Positions 25,537 through 35,426 of a DNA stretch of 64,000 bases are shown in pieces (position 1 is the stretch's first letter; every line of letters starts with the position of its first letter). This stretch comes from JAIPIY01 sp964489785 (GTDB lineage: Bacteria; Patescibacteriota; Minisyncoccia; Phycocordibacterales; UBA1006). The notes beneath the pieces were generated by a model that was not told the origin of the DNA, did not search any database, and saw only the letters and a list, made by a program, of their open reading frames with translations. The DNA is taken from the NCBI GenBank assembly GCA_964489785.1, contig CAZAZY010000001.1, forward strand, positions 1 through 64,000. Direction: 5' to 3'. A program made the translations under genes and the position numbers.

Positions 25537-27672
25537 TTAGGTTGTTGTTGGTTCTGGTTTAGGCGCTTTCTTTTCTTCTTCTTTGGCTTTGTTTCTTACG
25601 TCCCTGCTTGCTTGTTTATGTTGTCCCATAGATGCTCCTCCTGATAATATTGCATCCATTGTTTTTTCAGCGCCGCTTGCTGTCTTTATTTCTTCAGCAT
25701 AAAAATTTCTAGCCCCTGTGGTTGCTTTTATCTGAGCCTGCTCAGCATTTTTTAAGCTTGTTTCAATGTTGTCTAGAGTGCGTCCGTTGACTGATCCGCT
25801 GACCTTACCAAATCCAGGAACATCAACCACTGAGCCTTTCTTGTAAGCATCTTTATCTTTTTTTGCATTGATGTACGCATCAAGTGCCTTAGATTGATCT
25901 GTTTCAGCTTTGGCAATTTTAGCAGGGTCTTTTGTATCTTGAGCGGCTTTTAGTAACATTCGAGCTTCTTTTAGTTCATCACCTTTTTCCTTAATATTAG
26001 AATCAATTTTATCCATAACGTTTCCGAATTTCGCCATGAACTCTTCTTTATTGTCTTTATGTTCTTCTACCTGTGCGCTAAGTTTATTACCAGTCACTGG
26101 ATCTACTCCATGTTTTGCAACCGCATCTGCTAATTCATCTGCACGAGCTTGTTTTTTCTTTCGCCATTCTTCATTTCGTTTTTCTTTTAGTTCAGTTATT
26201 CCTTTTCCTGAGCCATATTTACTACTCACTCCTTGACCAGTTGTTGGCATAGGAATACCAGTCATTTTTGATATTTGACTCATACCAGGTGCATTTCTTG
26301 GATCCCAGTTTACATTATTTATTCCTCGACCGGTTGAAGTCATGCTTCTTCCTGCAAAACGAGCCAGTTTACCTTTTGTTCCCGTTGCTGTAGCATTGTT
26401 AGCCAGTGTTCTTGCGCCTGCTTGGGTAATAGCTCTTCCGGCAACACCAGCTACAGCTCCTCCAGCCAATGCAGTTCCAGCCATGGCAACACCACCAACT
26501 GCCATCATTGCAGTATTAAGATATCCTGTAACGGTAGATGCAATTTGCCCTGCTAATTCGGAAGATATTTTCTTTGCAGTTAATAATAGCGTCATAAAGA
26601 ATGCAAAAGGTACAATAATTCCTACTAAAACTGATGATAAGGTTGTTCCTCCTGACATTGCATCAGTAAGAAATCCAGTATTTAAGAATAAAATAATCAG
26701 ATAAATAAAGAAGAGAAATACTGGTGCCAAGAATGCTGTACCAATAAGGTCGCTCGTCCAAGCATCCCACCCAACACGTCGCCATCCCTTTCCGCCAGGA
26801 AAGGCAATAGATAAAAATGCTAATGGAGATGCAATAATAGAAAACCATAATCCAATAACCCTACCAACAAAAAGCATAGCAATAGAGAAAAATACAAAAA
26901 TCATTACCAGGTTTACGATAGTTACCAGTATAGTTATTAATATACCAGCCAAGGCAATTTTCCAGGGATCCATAGCATCTGGCTGTTCTTGTAGGGAAGC
27001 ACTGACATCATTTTCAATGTTTTGAATATTAATTTTACTGATGAGTGCCGCCGTTATGGATTTTGTAGTTTGGTTTGGGTCTGCATTTGCATTTGGTTCT
27101 TGGACATTTATGTTTTGATAAAAAACCCGTGCTAATATATTTGAAGCATCGATTACTACCCGCGTGGTAAAGAAACTAAAATTAACTACCAATGCCATAA
27201 TAATAACCCAGACCAAGGTGCTTTTTGCTGATCCTTGGCCTACGATGGTGCTGATTGCGATATATAATAATGCAAAAATAAAACCAATATTGGTTAAATC
27301 TCGAATGATTTTCCATCCTTCGGAAACAAAGCCTGATTCATAGGATGCGCTTTGAGTAGAATAATCCAGCATGGTATCAAGAAACATGCCTGATACGGCG
27401 GCAATAATATGAGTTATATAATAGGGTATATATGCTATTGCACCAACACAGTTAATAAGGTTAGCTGCATCAAATTCAAAGTTACAAGAAAACATTGATT
27501 CTGGTTCTGGGGTTTGTATGGGTGAACCTTCACCTGTTTCTGTATCCCCTCCGTCACCAGGGTCTTGAGCAAAAGCAATATTATTATTTGTTAAGGTTAC
27601 ACCTAATATCCCAGGAAGAAAAAACCCAGATAAGAGTGAACCTATAATAATAAATATTGCAAACTTTTTCAT
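25537..27672 (-). CDS. VirB6/TrbL-like polytopic membrane protein
   Basis: 711 residues. A signal-like first helix precedes six to eight membrane segments between about 80 and 430 (for example FIFALLYIAISTIVGQG, IALAGILITILVTIVNLVMI, SVLVGIIVPFAFFMTLLLTA). A small-residue, Ala/Gly-rich segment follows (AVGGVAMAGTALAGGAVAG), then a long charged cytoplasmic tail with predicted coiled coil (EERKK, ADELADAVAKHG, KEKGDELKEARMLLKAA). This is the VirB6/TrbL pattern: a translocation channel component of the inner membrane. The start overlaps the stop of the upstream gene (TAATG). Confidence 0.85.
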   Translation of the reverse strand: MKKFAIFIIIGSLLSGFFLPGILGVTLTNNNIAFAQDPGDGGDTETGEGSPIQTPEPESMFSCNFEFDAANLINCVGAIAYIPYYITHIIAAVSGMFLDTMLDYSTQSASYESGFVSEGWKIIRDLTNIGFIFALLYIAISTIVGQGSAKSTLVWVIIMALVVNFSFFTTRVVIDASNILARVFYQNINVQEPNANADPNQTTKSITAALISKINIQNIENDVSASLQEQPDAMDPWKIALAGILITILVTIVNLVMIFVFFSIAMLFVGRVIGLWFSIIASPLAFLSIAFPGGKGWRRVGWDAWTSDLIGTAFLAPVFLFFIYLIILFLNTGFLTDAMSGGTTLSSVLVGIIVPFAFFMTLLLTAKKISSELAGQIASTVTGYLNTAMMAVGGVAMAGTALAGGAVAGVAGRAITQAGARTLANNATATGTKGKLARFAGRSMTSTGRGINNVNWDPRNAPGMSQISKMTGIPMPTTGQGVSSKYGSGKGITELKEKRNEEWRKKKQARADELADAVAKHGVDPVTGNKLSAQVEEHKDNKEEFMAKFGNVMDKIDSNIKEKGDELKEARMLLKAAQDTKDPAKIAKAETDQSKALDAYINAKKDKDAYKKGSVVDVPGFGKVSGSVNGRTLDNIETSLKNAEQAQIKATTGARNFYAEEIKTASGAEKTMDAILSGGASMGQHKQASRDVRNKAKEEEKKAPKPEPTTT

Positions 27673-30600
27673 TAGCGTACGTATTGTTTTAATCGTGGAT
27701 ACAAAACTACTAAATAATCAAATGGTTTTGCTGGGTACCACATTTGGAAATTATCAGGATCATCGGTGTGATTACACCATGGGCCATAATACACTCCATC
27801 CCAACTGGCTGTTCCGCTTCCAAAACCTGTTAAATCACAACCATGACTGCGAGCAAAGTCATTGAATACAGCATTTCTGTTTGATTGATGATCAAAATGA
27901 TAATTTCTTACTACAATAACCGGATTGGTTACAGGAGCATATGCATTTGCTTCTATCCCTGTTGGGTTTGTCGGTGTTACAAATGCTGATTCATACCATG
28001 CTGTATGAGTTGCAGGATTTCCTTCGGCTATTGTTTGTTGGATAAATTCAGCTGGTCGGTAAAAAGGAACTTCGATAGCGATAGTTTTTACAGCATTTAT
28101 TCCTAGTCCTATTTTCCAACGATCTCTTGATGATTGTAATATTGGAATACCTGCTACATCTGGTAACGGTCCACCAAATTGTGGTGCGCATTCTCCTAAT
28201 AATGGAACACCGATAAACATCGTCCATGGTGGCGGACAATCTGCATCTGATTGCGGGCGCATTCGCAATAATCGTCTTTCGTTGCTTCCTCCAGAATTTA
28301 ATACTGTTCCAGAAACAGCACCGGTTGTGCCATCAATTTCTCCCCCGATGACATTGGTTGCTATGGGTGAAGTGGGAACCCCGGTGGATGCAGATGGAAG
28401 GAGTGATGTAAGATCGATTCCTGTTGGTCTGAAATAATTATAGCCTGAAAGACTGGCAAAGTTATAAGACTGAGTTACGGTTGCTTCGGGGATACCTACA
28501 CCGTTCATTTCAGTATTAGTTGAGCTTGTTTGTATTTGGTCTGTACAAGTTGTTCCAAGGTTGTTTTGGGCACAAATTTTAAAATAAATAGGGTTTGAAG
28601 TGGTAAAAGATGAAATCGATAGGTCTTGGTCTCCTACGGTAACGACGCTATTGCTGACACTTGCAGAGTTATAACTACCAGACAACGAGATGATGGTTTC
28701 CCCTGTTAATGCTCGTTCTCTGCTGATGGTTTGAGGGACGCTTTTATTTATTGCTTCGTTTAACAAAGTATCAAGATTGTTATAATTACTATATTCAATC
28801 CACACCACGTTTGCTTTTGTATAGTTGGCTCGGAAATAGAGTGTGTTTTCAAATTTGATTATTTTTGCATCTGAAATCTCCACAGTTGGAGTGGTGTCAA
28901 AAGTCATACTAGCCTGAGTTGTTGCAGAATCCGCATCAGGCATTGTTATTGGTAATACAAGAGCGCGTTTATTTGGAATAACTTCGTTTGCATTAATCAC
29001 TTCATATCTTGCTTTTTGACATGAGAAAATTGCATCTCGTAGACGTTTTTCAGAGGCTTTTGTTGCTTCGGCCTTTGCATTATTTAAATCATAACTTCGT
29101 TCAGTTGTGTAGGTATTTCTTGCTTCAACAAGATTTCGAATGATTAATGTTCGTTGTTCTTGTAATGCAGTATCTCCATTAACCATGGTTTCCCATTTCT
29201 TCCACCCATCGGCAATCACCGCATCGCGTTTTTGCGTGCTGGTAGGTTCTTGTGTATTTAATGAACCATCGGTAGTGAATATTGGAATACTGAATAATTC
29301 ATACAATGCTAGTCGGCGTGATTTTTGCTGGCTGTCTAAATTCCAGTTTAGTGCATTCTCATTAAACAATCTTGCAATTCGTTGTTTTTCTTCTTCGGGT
29401 AAGGTTGCCCAATCCTCTGGAGGTATAAGTATGGATGAAAGAACGGAATTAAATCGAGATTCTCTTTCAGTTGAAGATAACCCAGTTGTTCCAGCTTCGT
29501 CTCCCCATACGTCATTAAATAAAATTACATCAAGGTTTCCTGATTGATTTTGAATACTGTTTTTAATACTTTGAAGACGGATAAGAACTTTTTGTTTTTC
29601 ATTATACACATCTTGAAGATTTGCAAGGGTTGTACCATGTTTTGCAAGTTCTTTGACTTGTTCTCGCCATTGCAATGGTCCATCAAATCGTGGTTTGATG
29701 GCTTGTAATGAATTTTGTAGAATAAGGCTTTCGGCATTCCCAAGATACTGACCAAATGCCATGTTTACCTTTGCATAGAATGATGCATAATCCCCTCCTT
29801 CTTCGCGGGCATCGTCTTCTAGGTCATTTTCAGTTAATTGAATTCTAAAATATTTTTGCAATCGTTCTTCGTAGCCAATATCTGGACCTGGAATACATTG
29901 GTCTAATGCCATGGTTAGGGTTAATATTGGTCCAGAGATAGTATCAATTGTTGCCACAAGATTTTCAATGTCTTTCGCTGTCCACTCTAGGGCGCTATTT
30001 AATTCTTTGTTGATATCTACAACTTCTCGTGCATTATATTTTGAATTAGTTGATGTTTGAAAGTTTGGATCAGATTCTACTAGTGCAGTAAGACTCGCAA
30101 ACGGATCCACTGGTTGCGGATTGCTGTCACCACCTATAGACCCTAGTCCCTTGTAGATCAGGTCAGTAAGAAGACTGGAAAGCATGGATGAAACAATCGA
30201 TCCAAGATCTCCAGATGCACTGGATTGTGTTGATTGTGCCATAGATGAACCTAATGCTTGGCCAATTTGGTCTCCGACTAATTTACCTGCAGTAGAAACA
30301 ACTTCTTGTTTACAGTATTCAAAGCCAGTATCTACATCAGAAACAAATCCGCCCACACATTTGGTGGCCGCCTGGATTCCAGCACCTTGGAGAAGTTTTT
30401 GTTCTTCGGTGTGTTGTCGGGTTGATACTCGCTTGTCTAATTCAGAAAGCGTAAGGATTCTAGTCCCAATGCTATTATTTTGCATATCCGCCTGTTTGAT
30501 ATAAGTGTCCCACCCACCTTTTGTAAAGTCACCTTTAAAATCAGCTTTTTCTATTTCACTAATGGTCGGTTGTATTTTTTCCGTAAAAGGCTTTAATTCA

Positions 30601-31052
30601 TATTTTACAACATTCACAAGGGATTTGAATGCGGGTTCACTGGTGAAACCACCAAAAGATTGATTACCACTTACTTCCTTGTAAAGAAGCTGGATTTCAT
30701 CTGATTTAATGTCGTACATGTGACTTTGTTGGTTTTCTACCGCAAAAGGATTACCTTCGAAACCACTTCCCGCCCAGTTTATTACTTCGGTTGCCATGGT
30801 TTGCAAAATAGATGTAGCCACAGCTTTTGCAACAACATCAAGTGCAAATTTCCCAACTTCACCAGCGACTTCGGATGCTGTACCAGGTGCATCACCGATA
30901 AATTTTCCAATATTCACACCTAAAATACCTCCCTGCAAAGGTCCTCCGACTGCGTCAGTTGCAAAAGATTTTATTGGGTGACCCAAAGAAAAAATGATAA
31001 CAAAAATAAAAAGTATTTGCGTTACGAATCTAAAAGAGATTTTGGTCAACAT
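27672..31052 (-). CDS. Very large exported protein of the secretion locus
   Basis: 1126 residues. Signal sequence at the start (QILFIFVIIFSLGHPIKSFA). Residues about 35-320 have Gly/Ala-rich amphipathic stretches and Cys in KCVGGFVSDVDTGFEYC. The middle (about 400-700) is helical and charged; about 740-900 is Fn3-like (NVVWIEYSNYNNLDTLL, PIYFKICAQNNLGTTCTDQ). The C-terminal 200 residues contain Trp/Tyr-rich segments (WDGVYYGPWCNHTDD) and end with a hydrophobic tail. Family unknown to me. It is translationally coupled to the VirB6-like gene, so it is likely an exposed component of the same machine. Confidence 0.8.
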   Translation of the reverse strand: MLTKISFRFVTQILFIFVIIFSLGHPIKSFATDAVGGPLQGGILGVNIGKFIGDAPGTASEVAGEVGKFALDVVAKAVATSILQTMATEVINWAGSGFEGNPFAVENQQSHMYDIKSDEIQLLYKEVSGNQSFGGFTSEPAFKSLVNVVKYELKPFTEKIQPTISEIEKADFKGDFTKGGWDTYIKQADMQNNSIGTRILTLSELDKRVSTRQHTEEQKLLQGAGIQAATKCVGGFVSDVDTGFEYCKQEVVSTAGKLVGDQIGQALGSSMAQSTQSSASGDLGSIVSSMLSSLLTDLIYKGLGSIGGDSNPQPVDPFASLTALVESDPNFQTSTNSKYNAREVVDINKELNSALEWTAKDIENLVATIDTISGPILTLTMALDQCIPGPDIGYEERLQKYFRIQLTENDLEDDAREEGGDYASFYAKVNMAFGQYLGNAESLILQNSLQAIKPRFDGPLQWREQVKELAKHGTTLANLQDVYNEKQKVLIRLQSIKNSIQNQSGNLDVILFNDVWGDEAGTTGLSSTERESRFNSVLSSILIPPEDWATLPEEEKQRIARLFNENALNWNLDSQQKSRRLALYELFSIPIFTTDGSLNTQEPTSTQKRDAVIADGWKKWETMVNGDTALQEQRTLIIRNLVEARNTYTTERSYDLNNAKAEATKASEKRLRDAIFSCQKARYEVINANEVIPNKRALVLPITMPDADSATTQASMTFDTTPTVEISDAKIIKFENTLYFRANYTKANVVWIEYSNYNNLDTLLNEAINKSVPQTISRERALTGETIISLSGSYNSASVSNSVVTVGDQDLSISSFTTSNPIYFKICAQNNLGTTCTDQIQTSSTNTEMNGVGIPEATVTQSYNFASLSGYNYFRPTGIDLTSLLPSASTGVPTSPIATNVIGGEIDGTTGAVSGTVLNSGGSNERRLLRMRPQSDADCPPPWTMFIGVPLLGECAPQFGGPLPDVAGIPILQSSRDRWKIGLGINAVKTIAIEVPFYRPAEFIQQTIAEGNPATHTAWYESAFVTPTNPTGIEANAYAPVTNPVIVVRNYHFDHQSNRNAVFNDFARSHGCDLTGFGSGTASWDGVYYGPWCNHTDDPDNFQMWYPAKPFDYLVVLYPRLKQYVR

Positions 31053-31061
31053 AATACATAT

Positions 31062-31089
31062 AGTATACCTTATGGGATAACAAGTGCAA
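31062..31089 (-). promoter_or_regulatory. Promoter of the large exported gene and VirB6-like operon
   Basis: Minus strand: TTGCAC, 16 bases, TATACT, then 9 bases to the ATG. Confidence 0.55.
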
Positions 31090-31121
31090 GGAAAAAAGGT
31101 GTGAAATAACTTATTTTTTAA

Positions 31122-31964
31122 TTATAAATTATATTCAAGTGTTTTCGGTTCAATAAAATATGTGAGCAATCCGCCGAGACTTTCTTTGAGGGCAGAAAAA
31201 TCATCTTGATATCGTGTAACACCAGCAAGAGCAAGAATAGGATCGTCTTTGTGTCTGGTAAGATTTTCCAGATTTGATCGTGTCCCTGCAATTGCATTCG
31301 TAAAATTCATATGATGGTATAACGCTTCGGTTGGTACACTCATGGTTAATAATGTTTTTTCAAGATTCTGATATGTGGTCAATGTTGGGCGAATTTCTTC
31401 TAATAAATTGCCTTCGCCAGAAGAAATGGTTCGCTCTATCATGGGCAATGGGTCAGGTATATTACTAAACGTGGTGAATGCTTTTTTGAAATTATTGAAA
31501 TATATGGCGGTATTTTCACGATTTGTTGGTACGGGATTAAAAAAACCAACCTCGTAATAGACATCAAACCTATCAGATGTGACATAATTTTCCAAAGTTC
31601 CCATAAATTCCTCTTGGATATCTGGGGTAACCCCCCCGGTTTGTTGTGCTAATGCTAGCAAAGGAAATAATTCTCTAGTAATGGTTCCTGTTGCAGAATC
31701 TCTGGGAATAGATGCATCCCGTAGTTTCATTCCTTCTCCTGGAAGCTCCCCTGTTTCTTGTAACCAAAAGGCATGAAGAAAATCCGTTCCTAGTGTTTCT
31801 GGGCTGGTGGGTCTACCGATAAATGCAGAAATAGAATCTTCTGCTGGTTTGTTTTTTATTCGGTTGTAGAGAAAACGCATTCCTACGACAAAAAGAATAA
31901 GTCCTAACAATATTCCGATGCGTATTCCAAACTGTTTACTGGGTAAAATTTCTTTGATTGACAT
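31122..31964 (-). CDS. Membrane-anchored exported protein, unknown
   Basis: 280 residues. One membrane helix at about 15-33 (IGILLGLILFVVGMRFLYN). The remainder is helical and outside the membrane: PEDSISAFIGRPTSPETLG is followed by LFPLLALAQQTGG and a long helix pair. No motif recognised. It has its own -10 box (TATACT, 6 bases before the ATG) and is read toward the large exported gene, so it fits the secretion locus by position. Confidence 0.75.
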   Translation of the reverse strand: MSIKEILPSKQFGIRIGILLGLILFVVGMRFLYNRIKNKPAEDSISAFIGRPTSPETLGTDFLHAFWLQETGELPGEGMKLRDASIPRDSATGTITRELFPLLALAQQTGGVTPDIQEEFMGTLENYVTSDRFDVYYEVGFFNPVPTNRENTAIYFNNFKKAFTTFSNIPDPLPMIERTISSGEGNLLEEIRPTLTTYQNLEKTLLTMSVPTEALYHHMNFTNAIAGTRSNLENLTRHKDDPILALAGVTRYQDDFSALKESLGGLLTYFIEPKTLEYNL

Positions 31965-31970
31965 GTTGGT

Positions 31971-31976
31971 AGTATA
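31971..31976 (-). promoter_or_regulatory. Leaderless-type -10 box of the 31122-31964 gene
   Basis: TATACT on the minus strand, 6 bases before the ATG, with a TTCACA 18 bases further upstream. Confidence 0.5.
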
Positions 31977-31991
31977 TCAGAAAATAGTTTC

Positions 31992-32678
31992 CTATGTGAA
32001 TAATATTTTTATAATTACCAAAAAAATCATATGCCCTGGATAAAACCAATAGAAAAAAGATCGAGGAACAATAGTTCCCTTTTCTCCATTATAGAGAAAT
32101 AAAAATGGTATGGATAATGTTCCAAATATTTGTAGTGTAAAAAGATGAAGGCTATGTAGTAGATAGGTATATCCAACATGTACACCTGCCAATAATGTAG
32201 CTCCTATTTTTTTATGTTTCAAAAAGAAAAAGTTTGCAATAATAAGAACTAATCCATATGCCCCATATTCAAAATTTCCTAGTTGCATAATGATTCCTAT
32301 TGTCGCGATCAGTGCAATACTGAACCAAAGAGATTTTTTTGTCAGTGCATATAATGCAATAACTCCAAACAAAAGAGTAAAGAGGATATTAAATTTATAA
32401 GGTAATCCCGCATGATACATGAGTAGTATATGAGGAATTTGTGCAATGATCCCAAACCAGAATAATCGTTGCATATAAGAAAATACATTTTTTGTATGCA
32501 TAAATCCCACCGCAATCAAAAATGCAAATAAGGGAAATGCTATTCTGCCGATAATAACCCAGATATCTTCGGTCGGAAAAAATAATCTACCGACATGATC
32601 AACCAACATGGTGATGCAGGCGATAATTTTTAATGCATCACCCGACAAAGATATTTCTTTTTGAAATAGAGACATCAT
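31992..32678 (-). CDS. traX: TraX family membrane protein
   Basis: About 228 residues from MMSLFQKEI. The opening LSGDALKIIACITMLVDHVGRLFFP and IIGRIAFPLFAFLIAVGF are the TraX signature; about eight membrane helices follow. TraX acetylates F pilin in plasmid F; chromosomal homologues are predicted acyltransferases of unknown substrate. I chose 32678 rather than a further upstream start: a TATACA box lies 6 bases before this ATG, and longer versions read back into rsmA. The start overlaps the rsmA stop (ATGATG containing TGA). Confidence 0.88.
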   Translation of the reverse strand: MMSLFQKEISLSGDALKIIACITMLVDHVGRLFFPTEDIWVIIGRIAFPLFAFLIAVGFMHTKNVFSYMQRLFWFGIIAQIPHILLMYHAGLPYKFNILFTLLFGVIALYALTKKSLWFSIALIATIGIIMQLGNFEYGAYGLVLIIANFFFLKHKKIGATLLAGVHVGYTYLLHSLHLFTLQIFGTLSIPFLFLYNGEKGTIVPRSFFYWFYPGHMIFLVIIKILFT

Positions 32679-33466
32679 GATTGTTGTATAAAATGATACA
32701 GATCTACCCAATGTTGTAATTGCATATCTTCGGGTCGCATGGATACGGAAAGTTTATTTTTTTCTAAAAATGCAGAAATTATTTTTTTATCATACGATTG
32801 TGAAAGATTGTTGACCAGAGTTTTTCTTTTTTGTCCAAATCCTGTTTTTACGATTTGCATGATCTGTGCCCTGTCCGTTATGGTGTAGTTATTGTGGCGT
32901 ATGATACTGATGATTGCAGAGTCCACTTTTGGGGCTGGTTTAAAAAAACGTGCGTGCACGGTCATGTGTTTTTTTGCACTGCCAAACAATGCAACTGCGA
33001 TAGAAAGAATGCTTTGTTTGCCATCTTTTGCAACGATTCTGTCTGCTACTTCTTTTTGTACTAATAAAACCATACGCGTTGGTGTTGGTTCTTCGTCAGT
33101 AAATTTGCGAATCAATGTTCCAGTAATGTTATAAGGGATATTGGCAATCAGTTTATATTCTTGATTTGTTGGTAATAATGTACTCGTTTCACACGAAAGA
33201 ATATCTGATTCCAAAAGTTTCAGTTTTTTTTGTTGGATTTCCTGTTGGAATAATTCTTCTAGCAATGGTATCAGGTCGCGGTCTTTTTCAACTGCAATTA
33301 CGGTATCCGCATGTTGTACTAATTCTTTTGTCAGTGCGCCTTTTCCGGGGCCAATTTCCAAAACACAATCACTATTAGTAACATCACCTGCCAGAATCAT
33401 TGTTTGTAGAGCTTTTTTTGAAGTTAAAAAGTTTTGTCCAAATTGTTTTTTTGCGAAATGATGCAT
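32675..33466 (-). CDS. rsmA: 16S rRNA dimethyladenosine transferase RsmA (KsgA)
   Basis: 263 residues. It methylates two adjacent adenines in the 3' terminal helix of 16S rRNA during small-subunit assembly. Motifs: FGQNFLTS at the start, the SAM-binding LEIGPGKGALTKEL, and the catalytic IANIPYNITGTLI (family N-L/I-P-Y). VLLVQKEVADRIVA is the usual next block. It lies 6 bases after the stop of the UvrD-type gene and overlaps traX, so the three form one operon. Confidence 0.96.
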   Translation of the reverse strand: MHHFAKKQFGQNFLTSKKALQTMILAGDVTNSDCVLEIGPGKGALTKELVQHADTVIAVEKDRDLIPLLEELFQQEIQQKKLKLLESDILSCETSTLLPTNQEYKLIANIPYNITGTLIRKFTDEEPTPTRMVLLVQKEVADRIVAKDGKQSILSIAVALFGSAKKHMTVHARFFKPAPKVDSAIISIIRHNNYTITDRAQIMQIVKTGFGQKRKTLVNNLSQSYDKKIISAFLEKNKLSVSMRPEDMQLQHWVDLYHFIQQS

Positions 33467-33472
33467 GGTTGT

Positions 33473-35389
33473 TTAGGAGAGATAAATAGTTCTTTCTTCC
33501 CCACCATGAGTGTATCTCAATGTGTCATCCGCCACAAGAAGTTCTGTTGGTATATCAGAAAGAAATTGTGACGGCATTCTGGTTTCGGTGCTACCAAAAA
33601 TCATACGACTATGGGCGAATGACAATGACAATGTTTTCTTTGCACGAGTCATAGCAACATACATCAAGCGTCTTTCTTCTTCATCATCACCTGTTCCGTC
33701 GTTTCTCATGCTGGGGAATAAACCTTCTTCTAATGCAATAATAAACACATGATCGAATTCAAGACCCTTTGAAGCGTGTACGGTCATTAACCGAACACCT
33801 GATTTATTTTTTTCTTGACCTAATGTATCTTGGTCAGACATCAACGATACATGATCCAAAAATGTGTGCAAAGATTCTTCGGTATTTTCACCATCAAATC
33901 GTGAAGCCAATGAAACAAGATCTTTTAGATTATCTAATCGTTCTTGGCCATCGTCACCTTCGCCCAATAACATGTCTTCCATACCCGATGCAGAAAGAAG
34001 ATATTTTATGACTTGTGACAATGGTTGTATCGTAACGTGATGTCTGGCCGTCGTAATAAGATCCTGGAATGATTGATATGATGCACGACTTTTCCCTGTC
34101 AGTTCATGTGATTTTTCTGCAATGATTTTTAATAATGAAGTTTTTCCAATGCCACGTTTTGGTGTAGATAATGCACGAACCAAATCAGCGCTGGCATTTG
34201 ATTCAGCGACAATACGTACGTATGACAAAATATCTTTGATCTCTTTTCTATCAAAAAAACGAGTTCCCACAACAGTATAAGGAATTTCTGCACGCAAAAA
34301 AGCTTCTTCTAATACACGAGAAACATAATGAGTTCTAAATAATACAGCAATAGAATCAGGTGTTGCGCCTTCTCTAAAAAGTGTTTGTATTTTGTGTGTC
34401 ACATGAAAAGCTTCGTCACGTTCATCGACTGCGCCATAGACATGTAGTAATGCACCAGACCCTTGTTGTGCACGTAATGTCTTTGGAATACGAAAAACAT
34501 TTTTTTCAATGACCGCCTGTGCTCCACCCAAAATAGTTTCTGTTGATCGATAATTATCTTCCAAAAAAACTACATGAGCGTTGGGAAAATCTTTTTCAAA
34601 ATTTAAAATGTTTTTTACTTGGGCTCCTCGCCAGGTGTAAATAGTTTGATCTGCATCCCCTACCGCACAAATATTTCCTGATCCTTTTGCTAATAATTTT
34701 ACCAAATCACATTGAATCGAATTAGTATCCTGATATTCATCAACATGAATATAGGTAAAACGTTTATGTAGTTCTTGTAATACATCAGGATGATTTTGAA
34801 ACAGGCGTAGTGGTAATAACAACAGGTCATCAAAATCAACCAGGTTTTCTTTTTCCATGGTTTGTATATAGTGTTCCCAAACATGATATCCAACATCGGC
34901 AACCGGATTATCTATAACCGCCAAAATATCTTCACGTGTTTTTCCTTCATTTTTCCATCGTGATAATAATGAGCGAACTTTGCGTGGTTCCATTACGTCG
35001 GTATCGTAGCCTAGTTGTTTGATACCTTCTTTGATAATTTTTATTGTTGCATCATCATCTGCAATATGGAACCGTTTTGATATACCTATATGGTGTCCAA
35101 ATTCACGCAATATCGAAACACCAAATGCATGGAAGGTTGTTGCAACGGGTTGGGTTTGATAATCAGCCAACATGGCGTTCGCGCGTTCGCGTAATTCCCC
35201 TGCCGCTTTGTTGGTAAACGTAATAGCTAAAATATTATTTCCAGGGACTCCATTGTGTATTAAATGGGCAATACGATGAATAACAGTTTTTGTTTTTCCT
35301 GTTCCTGCCCCTGCCACAATCAAAAGAGGCCCTTCTGTATGAAGGACCGCTTTTGTTTGGGCCTCGTTTAAACCTTCTAGATGTTTCAT
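33473..35389 (-). CDS. uvrD: UvrD/PcrA/Rep-type DNA helicase
   Basis: 638 residues, on the short side for the family. SF1A motifs: LNEAQTKAV (Q motif), IVAGAGTGKTKTVIHR (Walker A), ATTFHAFG (Ia), IHVDEYQDTN (motif II), AVGDADQTIYTWRGA (III), and LMTVHASKGLEFDHVFI and YVAMTRAKKTLSLSF near the end (V, VI). It unwinds DNA 3' to 5' in repair and replication restart. The C-terminus is truncated relative to E. coli UvrD, lacking the long tail. Promoter TATACT ends 7 bases before the ATG. Confidence 0.95.
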   Translation of the reverse strand: MKHLEGLNEAQTKAVLHTEGPLLIVAGAGTGKTKTVIHRIAHLIHNGVPGNNILAITFTNKAAGELRERANAMLADYQTQPVATTFHAFGVSILREFGHHIGISKRFHIADDDATIKIIKEGIKQLGYDTDVMEPRKVRSLLSRWKNEGKTREDILAVIDNPVADVGYHVWEHYIQTMEKENLVDFDDLLLLPLRLFQNHPDVLQELHKRFTYIHVDEYQDTNSIQCDLVKLLAKGSGNICAVGDADQTIYTWRGAQVKNILNFEKDFPNAHVVFLEDNYRSTETILGGAQAVIEKNVFRIPKTLRAQQGSGALLHVYGAVDERDEAFHVTHKIQTLFREGATPDSIAVLFRTHYVSRVLEEAFLRAEIPYTVVGTRFFDRKEIKDILSYVRIVAESNASADLVRALSTPKRGIGKTSLLKIIAEKSHELTGKSRASYQSFQDLITTARHHVTIQPLSQVIKYLLSASGMEDMLLGEGDDGQERLDNLKDLVSLASRFDGENTEESLHTFLDHVSLMSDQDTLGQEKNKSGVRLMTVHASKGLEFDHVFIIALEEGLFPSMRNDGTGDDEEERRLMYVAMTRAKKTLSLSFAHSRMIFGSTETRMPSQFLSDIPTELLVADDTLRYTHGGEERTIYLS

Positions 35390-35396
35390 CGAATAG

Positions 35397-35402
35397 AGTA
35401 TA
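35397..35402 (-). promoter_or_regulatory. Leaderless-type -10 box of the uvrD-rsmA-traX operon
   Basis: TATACT on the minus strand ends 7 bases before the ATG of the helicase gene. Confidence 0.5.
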
Positions 35403-35426
35403 TCACATTCTTTGAAATGAAGATTC

